A stretch of DNA of 64,000 nt, taken from Turnera subulata. Taxonomy: Eukaryota; Streptophyta; Magnoliopsida; Malpighiales; Passifloraceae. The stretch is taken from the NCBI GenBank assembly GCA_028386065.3, contig JAKUCV010003299.1, positions 1 through 64,000 on the forward strand. The letters run 5' to 3'. Below, piece by piece: positions 11,049 to 19,908 of the stretch. A program made the translations under genes and the position numbers. The stretch's first letter is position 1, and every line of letters begins with the position of its first letter. The notes under the pieces were generated by a model. The model searched no databases. It saw nothing but the letters and a program-made list of their open reading frames with translations, and had not been told where the DNA came from.

Positions 11049-11105
11049 ACATAATAAGCACCAAATAACGGACTAAATTTCTGTAAACGATGATGACAAT
11101 CGGCT
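10953..11105. other. Block of gag present as unreversed complement
   Basis: Complementing each base in place, without reversal, removes all five in-frame stops (11046, 11052, 11055, 11091, 11094). It keeps the frame with both flanks and yields a recognisable copia Gag helix region, with fragments such as RAKQLSDELAASG and an IIRGL motif, running directly into RPEPLDFAELQG. Neither the written strand nor the reverse complement does this. The edges are uncertain by a few bases (left 10951-10961, right 11102-11107). Length is about 150 bp. Confidence 0.85.
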
Positions 11106-14100
11106 AGGCCGGAACCTCTTGATTTTGCTGAGTTGCAGGGTGCCTTAATGAGCTATGAGTTTATGCACAATGATCCACTCACTGCTCTATCTCTTAAATC
11201 ACCCGCCTCTACTGATCCACCGAAGGAGACTATGCCTATGCATGCCCCGACGGCTAACATTGCTCAGCGTCAACAGTTCCCTCCACAGCAGCGTGGGGGA
11301 GGAGGCCGGGGTCGTCGTGGCCGGGGCCGAAACTCCAACACCTACAATCAGCCTCGACAGGCCTATGACAATCGCCAGTCTCGTGGGTTTGACTCAAATC
11401 GACCTCGGTGTCAAATTTGTAATAAGGTTGGCCATATTGCTACGACATGCTATCAACGTCATGCTTCTTCTCCAGCCGCAAACACAGTCTCTTCTCCTTC
11501 CTACTCACCATCCGCATGGCTTCCTGATACGGGGGCAAGTCACCATGTGACTCCTGATCAATATAGTCTCTCCAATTACTCAGAATATCCCAGCCATGAT
11601 TCTGTTCAAGTTGGCAACGGTCATGACTTGTCTGTCTCAGGTGTTGGTAATTCACGACTCTCTACTCCTACCCGACCTCTTTTCATTAAAAATGCATTAC
11701 ATGTCCCTGCTATCACTAGATCATTACTTTCTGTTCAACAGTTTGCAATTGATAACAACGTGTTCTTTGAGTTTCATCCTGATAATTTCTTTGTGAAGGA
11801 TCGAACTACCAAGAAAACACTCCTTACCGGCAGGAGTAGTGGCGGTTTGTATGTGTTTGAACCCGCAGCTCCTCAAGCTTTGTTCACCACTGCTGGCACC
11901 GAGGATCTGTGGCACCGTCGGCTCGGTCATCCCCATGCACAAGTCCAGAATCAAATTCTTTCCAGTATAGGCGTCTCTTCTTCGCGTCCGTCTATGTGTC
12001 TGTCATGTCCTCTTGGCAAGTCTAGTCGTTTGCATTTACCTGCTTCCTCTCATCGTTCCAAGAACCCTTTAGATTTATTGTTTAGTGATGTTTGGGGACC
12101 CTCTCCCTATCCTGGTATTGATGGGTCCAAATACTATGTTGTCTTTCTAGATGATTTTAGTAAACATATATGGTTTTATTCGATAAAACGAAAATCTGAT
12201 GTTTATGAGGTGTTTAAACAATTTCAAGTTGAGGTTGAACGTCAGTTTCAAACCAAAATAAAAGCTATCCAAACTGATTGGGGAGGTGAATATCGATCCC
12301 TACATAAGCTACTTCGTTCATGTGGTATAATTCATCGCTTGCAATGTCCTCACACTCATGAGCAGAATGGCTCCATTGAGAGACGTCATCGCCACATTGT
12401 GGAGACAGGTTTAACTCTCATGGCACTTGCCAAGCTTCCCTTTTCTTACTGGCATTATGCCTTTGATACTGCAGTCTTTCTTATTAACCATATGCCCACT
12501 CGCATTCTTGGAAATAAGTCTCCTTATGAAGTTGTTCACTCTCACCCCCCTGATTATCGCTTCTTGCGAGTCTTTGGTTCTTTATGTTATCCACATCTTC
12601 GTCCATACAATCGTCACAAATTAGACTTTAGGTCCTCACCATGTATTTTTCTTGGATACAGTATTTCTCACCATGGGTATAGGTGTATGGACCTTACAAC
12701 AAAACGGCTATATATCGCCCGTCATGTTAGGTTCTTTGAGCATATTTTTCCCTTCCAGGTCACGGCACCCGCGTTACCACAACCACCAAGACAAGCAGAT
12801 CAATGGGTCACGGTGCCTTTGACAGTATTTTTCCCCAACACGGGTTCAACACTGCCAGCTGCCACCACTTCTACGCCAACACCAACCTCCTCCAGGTTAG
12901 CACCAGATTCCAGTTTCTCTTCCTCTACCTCACCTATGACTCCATCTTCTACTACTCCTTTATCTTCTCCCCATCCCACGTCTTCTACTCCAATCTTATC
13001 CCAATCCGATCAGTCCTCACCTAGTTCGACTACACCAACTCGACTTGTTTCACGACGTGTTGTCTCTCCACTCCCTGGATTGAATATTGACTCTATCTCC
13101 TCTTTGCCCACAACTTCCTCCTCTTCCACGGTATCTGCCCACCCTGATTCTCCACCCGCTAATACTCCACCACGTAGAATGACTCTTAGACCTAATCCCA
13201 AACCTGTCACCCGATACTCACCTTCTAATTATCTTACTCATGTGACACCACCAACCACTGAGCCGACAAGTTTTACCGAAGCTAACAAGAGCAAAGTCTG
13301 GCGGGATGCTATGCAGGATGAGTTTAATGCTTTGCTTCGGAACAATACTTGGAAATTGGTTCCCTACGATAAGAACATGAACATTGTCGGGAACAAGTGG
13401 GTTTTTCGGATAAAGCGACACGCAAATGGAGAGATAGAGCGCTACAAGGCGCGCCTTGTCGCTAAGGGTTTTCATCAAAGAGAGGGAGTGGACTACTCTG
13501 AGATTTTCAGTCCTGTGGTAAAGCCAACAACAATTCGTGTTGTTCTTGGCCATGCAATCTCCAAACGATGGGTGGTTCATCAACTTGACGTTCGCAATGC
13601 TTTCTTGCATGGAGTTTTAGATGAGGAGGTGTACATGGCTCAGCCCCAGGGTTTTCTTGCTCGTGATAAACCTACTCATGTTTGTCGATTACTTAAATCT
13701 TTATATGGTTTAAAACAGGCTCCCAGGGCCTGGTATAAACGGCTGAGTGATTATCTTGTCTTGTGTGGCTTCACTATATCTCGGGCAGATTCTTCTCTAT
13801 TGATTTATAATCATGGGGCTGTCACGGCTTATATTCTTGTGTATGTCGATGACATTCTGATCACTGGTAACAACTCTCACTTTGTTCAGCAGCTAATGGC
13901 TCGTCTTGGTGCTGAATTCTCTCTTCGCAATCTCGGGCGGATGCAGTTTTTCTTGGGTTTGGAAGCTCATTATGTTGCAGACGGTGTTATACTCACTCAA
14001 ACAAAATACATCACAGATTTGCTTCGTAAAATGGGCATGTTGGATTGTAAGCCTGTCCAGACCCCAGCTTCCACTTCAAAGAAGCTACGCTCCTCGGATG

Positions 14101-14807
14101 ATGATGACTTCCCAGACCCCACACAATATCGACAAATCGTGGGTTCTCTGCAGTACTTGGCTCTTACGCGGCCGGATATAGTTCATGCAGTAGGGCGAGT
14201 AAGTCAGTTCATGCATCAACCTCAGAATGATCTTTATGTTGCGGTCAAAAGGATCTTGCGGTACTTGAAGCACACGCTGACTATGGGTCTTCATCTTCGA
14301 CATCACTCATCATCTTCATTGACTGTTTACACGGATGCCGATTGGGGTGGCAATCCGGATGATAGACGCTCAACAGGTGGTTATCTTGTTTTCCTAGGCC
14401 GCAATCTTGTCTCTTGGGCTTCGAGGAAACAAAGAACAGTTGCACGGTCCTCCACAGAAGCCGAATACAAGGCTCTTGCAGACGGAAGTGCAGAGCTGCT
14501 GTGGGTTACCTCTCTTCTTGCTGAGTTAGGAATTGGTCATGATGTTCCAGTGTTGTGGTGTGATAACATTGGTGCTACCTATCTTAGTCACAATCCGGTG
14601 CAACACCTGCGCACCAAGCATGTTGAACTTGATTACCATTTTGTGCAGGAGCAGGTGGCACGGAAAAAGCTACGCATTCAGTTTGTTCATAGTGAAGGGC
14701 AGCTTGCGGATGTGCTCACCAAACCACTCTCTTTAGCACAGTTTCAACGACTTCGAGACAAACTCAACCTCAGCTACACCCCGGTTTCGTTTGTGGGGGA
14801 GTGTTAG
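11097..14807 (+). CDS. copia element 1 pol polyprotein (with gag C-terminus)
   Basis: Open from 11097 to TAG 14805-14807; that stop falls inside the 3' LTR. Domains in order: the gag end with a Gly/Arg-rich stretch and CCHC knuckle (CQICNKVGHIATTCYQRH, about 11407-11460); aspartic protease (WLPDTGASHHV); GAG-pre-integrase (LWHRRLGHP); integrase core with D in FSDVWG and FLDDFS, and the E of HEQNGSIERRHR; reverse transcriptase (RYKARLVAKGFHQ, YGLKQAPRAWY, catalytic YVDDILITG); RNase H (VYTDADWGG, STEAEYKALADG). The order integrase before RT defines copia. A Ser/Thr/Pro-rich linker separates integrase and RT (about 12780-13200). One residue is odd: the integrase motif reads QTDWGGEY where N or G is usual after D. 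All catalytic motifs are otherwise intact. Confidence 0.93.
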   Translation, partial: QSARPEPLDFAELQGALMSYEFMHNDPLTALSLKSPASTDPPKETMPMHAPTANIAQRQQFPPQQRGGGGRGRRGRGRNSNTYNQPRQAYDNRQSRGFDSNRPRCQICNKVGHIATTCYQRHASSPAANTVSSPSYSPSAWLPDTGASHHVTPDQYSLSNYSEYPSHDSVQVGNGHDLSVSGVGNSRLSTPTRPLFIKNALHVPAITRSLLSVQQFAIDNNVFFEFHPDNFFVKDRTTKKTLLTGRSSGGLYVFEPAAPQALFTTAGTEDLWHRRLGHPHAQVQNQILSSIGVSSSRPSMCLSCPLGKSSRLHLPASSHRSKNPLDLLFSDVWGPSPYPGIDGSKYYVVFLDDFSKHIWFYSIKRKSDVYEVFKQFQVEVERQFQTKIKAIQTDWGGEYRSLHKLLRSCGIIHRLQCPHTHEQNGSIERRHRHIVETGLTLMALAKLPFSYWHYAFDTAVFLINHMPTRILGNKSPYEVVHSHPPDYRFLRVFGSLCYPHLRPYNRHKLDFRSSPCIFLGYSISHHGYRCMDLTTKRLYIARHVRFFEHIFPFQVTAPALPQPPRQADQWVTVPLTVFFPNTGSTLPAATTSTPTPTSSRLAPDSSFSSSTSPMTPSSTTPLSSPHPTSSTPILSQSDQSSPSSTTPTRLVSRRVVSPLPGLNIDSISSLPTTSSSSTVSAHPDSPPANTPPRRMTLRPNPKPVTRYSPSNYLTHVTPPTTEPTSFTEANKSKVWRDAMQDEFNALLRNNTWKLVPYDKNMNIVGNKWVFRIKRHANGEIERYKARLVAKGFHQREGVDYSEIFSPVVKPTTIRVVLGHAISKRWVVHQLDVRNAFLHGVLDEEVYMAQPQGFLARDKPTHVCRLLKSLYGLKQAPRAWYKRLSDYLVLCGFTISRADSSLLIYNHGAVTAYILVYVDDILITGNNSHFVQQLMARLGAEFSLRNLGRMQFFLGLEAHYVADGVILTQTKYITDLLRKMGMLDCKPVQTPASTSKKLRSSDDDDFPDPTQYRQIVGSLQYLALTRPDIVHAVGRVSQFMHQPQNDLYVAVKRILRYLKHTLTMGLHLRHHSSSSLTVYTDADWGGNPDDRRSTGGYLVFLGRNLVSWASRKQRTVARSSTEAEYKALADGSAELLWVTSLLAELGIGHDVPVLWCDNIGATYLSHNPVQHLRTKHVELDYHFVQEQVARKKLRIQFVHSEGQLADVLTKPLSLAQFQRLRDKLNLSYTPVSFVGEC

Positions 14808-14996
14808 CACAGTGTGTGTCTTTGATTCAAATACGTTGTAATATGAGATAGGAGTGAGTGTAGTATTGTAGTAGGGTTAGACTTCTGCACAGGTTAGTTT
14901 CCTGATGCTTTGTACTTGTTGTGATATGTCTATAAAATACACCTGAGGCATCACGGTTGAGGTGTGCCTGATAAACCCTAAACATACTGTTCTTTA
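14802..14996 (+). repeat. 3' LTR of copia element 1
   Basis: Identical to the 5' LTR. It is preceded by the polypurine tract and followed by the TSD GCAAT. Confidence 0.95.
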
Positions 14997-15001
14997 GCAA
15001 T

Positions 15002-15645
15002 CATCAAAACTGAAGAAGGAAAGTTATCTAGCTAGTAGCATTAGCAAGGCAGTTGCCATTCCTTGTGGTGTGAACAAAAGAAACCTTCCTCAATCCTCAA
15101 GTTCTGCAAATATAAATGGATCTCTGACAGGACACAACCCAGATAAGAGACTGATATATAGTTGTTGTTGTTGCACTTCATTATCAACTTGTAGACAGTC
15201 TGACTCAGCAATGAGGTTCATGAAGCCTGGAGAGGAAGCTTCAGTTTGTATGCCACCATCATTATATATATCACCTCTATGGTCGTCTCGAATAGCTGCT
15301 CCTAATCAGCATCCGCCATTACCAAAAGTTCCTGCATCCACATTAGGCTTAAAACAATCCAGCGAGTGATCCAGGATTGACCATACAGTTGAGAGGCACT
15401 GTGATGGATTTGAAGAGGCCAAAGTCGCAAGATTTGGATTCCAATAATTGTCCACAGAAGACCATAACTCTTTTAACCATTGGCATTGAAAAAATAAATG
15501 TTCACTGGTTTCCTCACAGCATTTGCATCGAGGACAAAGAGGATCTCAATGTTCATGCCACGGCTACATAGGTTGGTCTACAAGCTCCCGGTAGCATAAG
15601 ATTGAATCCATGTTTTATGAAGACATCGTTCCTACCTTAAAACCA
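15002..15645 (-). pseudogene. LINE remnant: zf-RVT and RNase H region
   Basis: The minus strand carries a zinc-binding reverse-transcriptase motif with LCPRCKCC...ET..HLFFQC at 15540-15485. It is followed by an RNase H (RVT_3) fold with KPNVDAGTF, LGAAIRDDHRGDI (15355-15280) and ESDCLQV (about 15205-15185). The order zf-RVT then RVT_3 is typical of plant L1-like LINE C-termini. Frameshifts and in-frame stops (for example within NGGC*LGAA) show decay. A plus-strand open frame at 15070-15369 is the shadow of this region. Copia element 1 inserted at its downstream end; the interrupted sequence appears to resume left of 10160. Confidence 0.75.
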
Positions 15646-15702
15646 TTTAACAATGTCTTTGTGTAAGATTATAATTCATAAGCTCTCTCCGTTACTGCTT
15701 AG

Positions 15703-15762
15703 TTATCATTCATCATTTTTTTATTTTTTATTTTTTTTTTTTGTCGAGGTTAGCATTCATCA
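15703..15762. repeat. Poly(T) micro-insertion with GTCGAGG tail, 13-bp TSD
   Basis: TTATCATTCATCA (15703-15715) and TTAGCATTCATCA (15750-15762) flank a 34-bp T-rich insert ending TTTTTGTCGAGG. The TTTTTTTGTCGA end is the same as the terminus of the SINE at 4603-4912, so this is probably an extremely 5'-truncated copy. Confidence 0.6.
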
Positions 15763-16730
15763 ACTGGATTGTTTCTGGCCCAAAATAACAATCCATAAGC
15801 TTATAAATATGACAGGGTAGTGAAATGTAATTCTACTTTATTTTATTTTTTTGACTTATCTTTTTTTTTTGGTAAGGGGCGTGGACTTGAGTAATTTGGT
15901 CCAATGCATGTAGGCTGGGCCTCTCTGTTGGGTTGTATCTCTTTCTTGAGTCTCTTCCTACACTCCATTTTCTTGATTGCAATTGATCAGGAAATACTCA
16001 TATTTTCATAAAATAAAAGCCATAACAGAAAATGTAAGTACAAGGAAATATTTATAAGTTATAACCAAAAAGTTGGTTGAAGGATCTTATATTTATACTT
16101 CTTCTAGGTGAAATGGATTTGCCAGACAATATGCAAATTGCAATAACAGTTTTCACACATCCAAAGGAACATAATGTTGGAGATTTCCTTGCCTTTATGT
16201 TTTTTTTTCTTACTCCCTCATGAATTAAAATTTTTAAATATGTGTTTTATTGAAATATTATAATATCATTCTCTTATTCTAACGGTAAAATAAGGTCATC
16301 TGTTAATATTTACTTTATGATTTTTCTATTTCAGGGCATCATTAGTAGGGGTTCATTTTTTTGATACTACATCAGTCAGGATTCTTATCACCGTCCTACT
16401 TTTTTTTTTTTACTACAGGCTCGCCATCTCTCTCCCTTTTTTTTTTGTTTCTGTAGGATTTAAAAAATAAGCTATATTTTTGTCAATATATGTGATTATG
16501 AAAGGATTTCATTTAATAATTGTTTGTGCACACAAAAGTGATACCAAAATTGTGCACCAAATACTTTTGGATTCAAAGTTTTTATTTATATTGAACCAAA
16601 ATATCGAAACACATGCGATAAGAATCCACAATTTTTGTATGAAATATGTGTTGTCACAATATTTTTGCTCGCTCTCCCCTCCTACGGAACTTCTAACCTG
16701 TCTCAAACACACATAGTTTATTTTATTTTT
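15763..16730. other. Intergenic, AT-rich
   Basis: No supported gene. It contains long T runs (about 15845-15870, 16200-16210, 16399-16412, 16437-16447). Short open frames near 16480-16716 on both strands show no recognisable domain. Confidence 0.5.
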
Positions 16731-19700
16731 TGTAACAGCCCGGGAAAAATTTGGATTTTTACCGAGACTGTAGAAATTGTTTTACCATGATTTACTATTG
16801 AATTAATCTCGGGTAATTAATTCGAAGTAAATCGGTAGTCGTTTTTCGAAACCGAGAGTTTTCCCGCGCTCGTGATTTTCCCGTTGATTTTTCGGGACTA
16901 AGTTGATATTTTTCGAGTTTCGGAATTTCTCGGAAAAACACACCGGGAAATAACTACGGGGTATCGATTAATTTCTGGCCCGATTCGGACACGGCCCTGC
17001 ATAATGGAGCCGCCTCAATTATGCAGGGCGGCGTCTTCTTTTTCTGTGCTACCCGTGTTCATTTCCTGTGTAACCCGTGATGCTCACCTGTGATTTTCTT
17101 AATTTCTGCCTGCAATCATTCTCTCAATCTTCACCTTCCAGCAAAAAAAAAAAAAAAAAACAAACAACAACACCAAGGCACAAACCAGAAACAAATAAAA
17201 CAACCGTTCCATCCCCTTCCTTCCTCCTCACAGCCAGCGCGTCGTCAGCTCCTCCCCTCCTCTCCCCTGCTTCCTTTTTCCCCGTGAGCACTGCCGCCGT
17301 GAACCACACAGCCGCGACACGGACCAACCTCGCAACGCTCCTTTCTCACCACCACGCGCGACCATTTTCTCGCGCCGTCACCTCCTTGCTCCTTCGAGAT
17401 CACCGCTGCATCTGCTAGGAGACGCTGCCGGTCGAGCGAACTCGATAGAGCAAGCCGTCACCGACTGCTGCTAGCGCCCGCCTGCACACCGAACACAACC
17501 GCCCTCGCTATCGCCGTCGACCATGACCACGCCACGCCATCGTCGTTCAGCTCGCTGCTCCCTGCAGTCACCGCCACGCCTCCACCGCCACGCAACGCCG
17601 AGGACGAGTTCGTCTCTGCCTCGAACTGTCCGCGCCGCCGGCAGCAAAAACCCGACGAGCCGCCTTCCTTCCTCGTCCTCCCCGCCTCGATGCAACTCTG
17701 CCACTGGCCTCGCTGCTCGCTTGTCTTGCCGCCGTCAGCCACTGCACCCGTGAAACACCGGGTTGAGGGTGAGTAACCCGATTAAGTGACCGGGTCATGG
17801 CCACGGGTCGGGTTGACCCAAGGGCTTGGATGGGTTTTTAGGGCTGTGATCATGGGCTGGATGCTTGAATGGGCTGGTGGTAATGTTGGCTAGGCTGTGG
17901 GCTTTGGTTTGGTCCAGACCTTAGTCCAAGCATGCACTATGACATGGCCCAGTCCAATTAAAAAAAAAAAACATAATTAATATCTGAAAAAAAATATATA
18001 ATTTACATAAATCATATTTTTGGAAAAAAATAATAAAATTATGTGAGTATATTCCCTAGGAAAAAAATAAATATATGTTATATGATTTTAAGGGAAATAA
18101 TGATCTTGGCATATTATTATTTTAGATAAATTAAGGTAATTATGTTATGGATATATTAATAATAATGTGGTGATTATGAGTTATAGTATTTTGGAAAATA
18201 TATATATGAAATATATGAACATGTTTTACTTGAAAAAAATAAATAAATAAAAAGATAACACTAATATAATTTTGAGAAAATGTAATTATAATATGATTTT
18301 CCTTTGAAAAATTATTATAAGAGTAAATAATTTTAGGAAATGGGTATAAATACTATGAAAATGTTTGGAAATAAATATGGTATTGTATATTCTGAGGAAT
18401 ATTTCACTAAGTATATATAATAATATATTTTTGAAAAAAAATAAAATAAATAATAATATTTGGTAATTATATTTTGGCAAGTATAATAATTTTATGGAGA
18501 AGATAACGTATAACCGAGGGGGGTTTAATTTATACTTTATGGCATCATAGTATACCGATTATGTGCATTTATGTGAGTACATGTTAGTTGTGGTATAGGT
18601 TTGGATATCGGGCAGTTTCCCGAGGAGCCGGCGTCGGACCGGGCATTGTTTCCGGAGTTGAGTAATCGGCCAAGGTGAGGATGGATAAACCCTGATATGT
18701 GCCCGTAATGCTGTGTGTGTCTTCTTGTTGTTTGTGTACTTTTACTGTTGTTTGATCTGCTGGAATGTTTGTTGGCTGTTACTTGATTGATATGAAATTG
18801 TTAATGCTGTTGTAGAACGTGCTAGTCCTGTGTATGTTGTGTTGGAAATATTATTGAACGGTTTGATATTGTTGAATTGTTTGATGTGAAAGTTTGGTGA
18901 TATGAAATTGTTGGCTGGATTGTGATATTGGTTCTTGGATGATGTGTTGAGAATGATATTGGATTATTGATTGTGGATAATTGGGAAAAGGATAACGAAA
19001 ATTGGAATGGAAATTGGAATTGAATTGAGATGATGTAATTGTCACTTGGAAAGTAGTGGTACGACTAGATGGTTAGAGACTAGTTCTGTGGTGCCTTGCC
19101 AGAGGGTTTGTTGGTTGGGGGTGTTGACCCCGGATTTGTGATATTGGGATGTTGATCCCGGATTTGAGATATTGGGATGTTGATCCCGGATTTGTGATAT
19201 GGGGATGTTGATCCCGGATTGTGGTGGGGCCTGGCATCCAGAATTAGTTAATAACCAGGTACGACCCTAGCTTGTCCAGTGACGGGGCCCGGAAGATAAA
19301 AATTGGTAATAAAAACTAATAAGTAATCTTTGGGTCTTGGTTCAGTATTGAATATGACGTGCTTGATATGACTTAGTAGATTCCTCTGTCGTGTTGCTTG
19401 TGTTGGTTTCTTCTGTTGTGTTGTTTGAGTTGTATTCCACTGTTATGCTGTTTGTGATAGTTACCTTGTGATGTGAGGGTTTGCTTATTGTTGTGATGGT
19501 TGTTTTACTTCGAAAGTGTTATGGTTGAATATATCACTGTTTATCTTTCGTCGGTGAGCGCTTCGGACTCACCCCTCGCCTGCGGGGTTTCATCCCGTAG
19601 GATGAGTTGTTTTAGTGCAGGAACGTACCGGGCGAGCTGATGCGTACCCTTGGACAGGCTTGGATCCATAGATTGCTTGTGTCGCATACAGTGTCTATGT

Positions 19701-19903
19701 GAGTTTTGTTAAGTCTTCCGCTGTGCAATGTTTCCGCTGTTATTGGGCCAATGGGCCAGTATTGTATTCACGATGTTCACTATTTTGGGCCGTTGGGCCG
19801 AGTTTATGTTGTCCACACTGTATGCTTGGGCTATGTCGGGTCGGGTAGTCACAGTTCCGGCCTGTGTTTACTGTGTACGATAAATACGGGTCGGGGCGCT
19901 TCA
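16731..19903 (+). mobile_element. Complete solo LTR, ~3.2 kb, probable Ty3/gypsy
   Basis: Begins TGTAACAGCCCGGGAAAA and ends CGGGTCGGGGCGCTTCA (TG...CA). It is flanked by a 5-bp TTTTT duplication (16726-16730, 19904-19908), which is low-complexity and so only mildly supportive. There is no primer-binding site, polypurine tract or coding domain, hence a solo LTR. It contains a GC-rich leader (17160-17760), a GTGAGTAA splice-donor-like site (17770), an AT-rich middle (17950-18530), CCAAGGTGAGGATGGATAA (18671), four GGGATGTTGATCCC-type hairpins (19118-19218), TTGTCCAGTGACGGGGCCC (19272) and the conserved CTTCGGACTCACC to CATCCCGTAGG block (19562-19600). The TGTAACAGCCCGG start and 3-kb length fit gypsy chromoviruses such as Tekay (inference). 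Partial copies lie at 1-3421. Confidence 0.8.
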
Positions 19904-19908
19904 TTTTT

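Larger units (their letters stand above)
10165..14996 (+). mobile_element. Full-length Ty1/copia element, recent insertion
   Basis: Two LTRs of 195 bp (10165-10359 and 14802-14996) are identical base for base. They are flanked by a 5-bp TSD, GCAAT (10160-10164 and 14997-15001). A primer-binding site TGGTAGCGGAGC follows the left LTR (10360-10371), and a polypurine tract GTGGGGGAG precedes the right LTR. LTRs start TGTTAG and end TTTA, i.e. TG...TA rather than TG...CA. Internal order gag, protease, integrase, RT, RNase H is copia-type. The small size and short LTRs resemble the Ale lineage (inference). Identical LTRs mean a young insertion, yet gag is interrupted (see 10953-11105). Confidence 0.95.

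Noticed and set aside
10953..11105. Ordinary inversion or gene conversion in gag
   Set aside because: The reverse complement does not restore Gag; only complementation without reversal does.
15070..15369. Plus-strand 99-codon open frame as a gene
   Set aside because: It is antisense to a LINE RNase H region; the minus-strand similarity explains the sequence.
17077..17804. Overlapping GC-rich open frames as host genes
   Set aside because: They lie in the GC-rich leader of the solo LTR, are open on both strands because of composition, and recur in the copy at 370-720.
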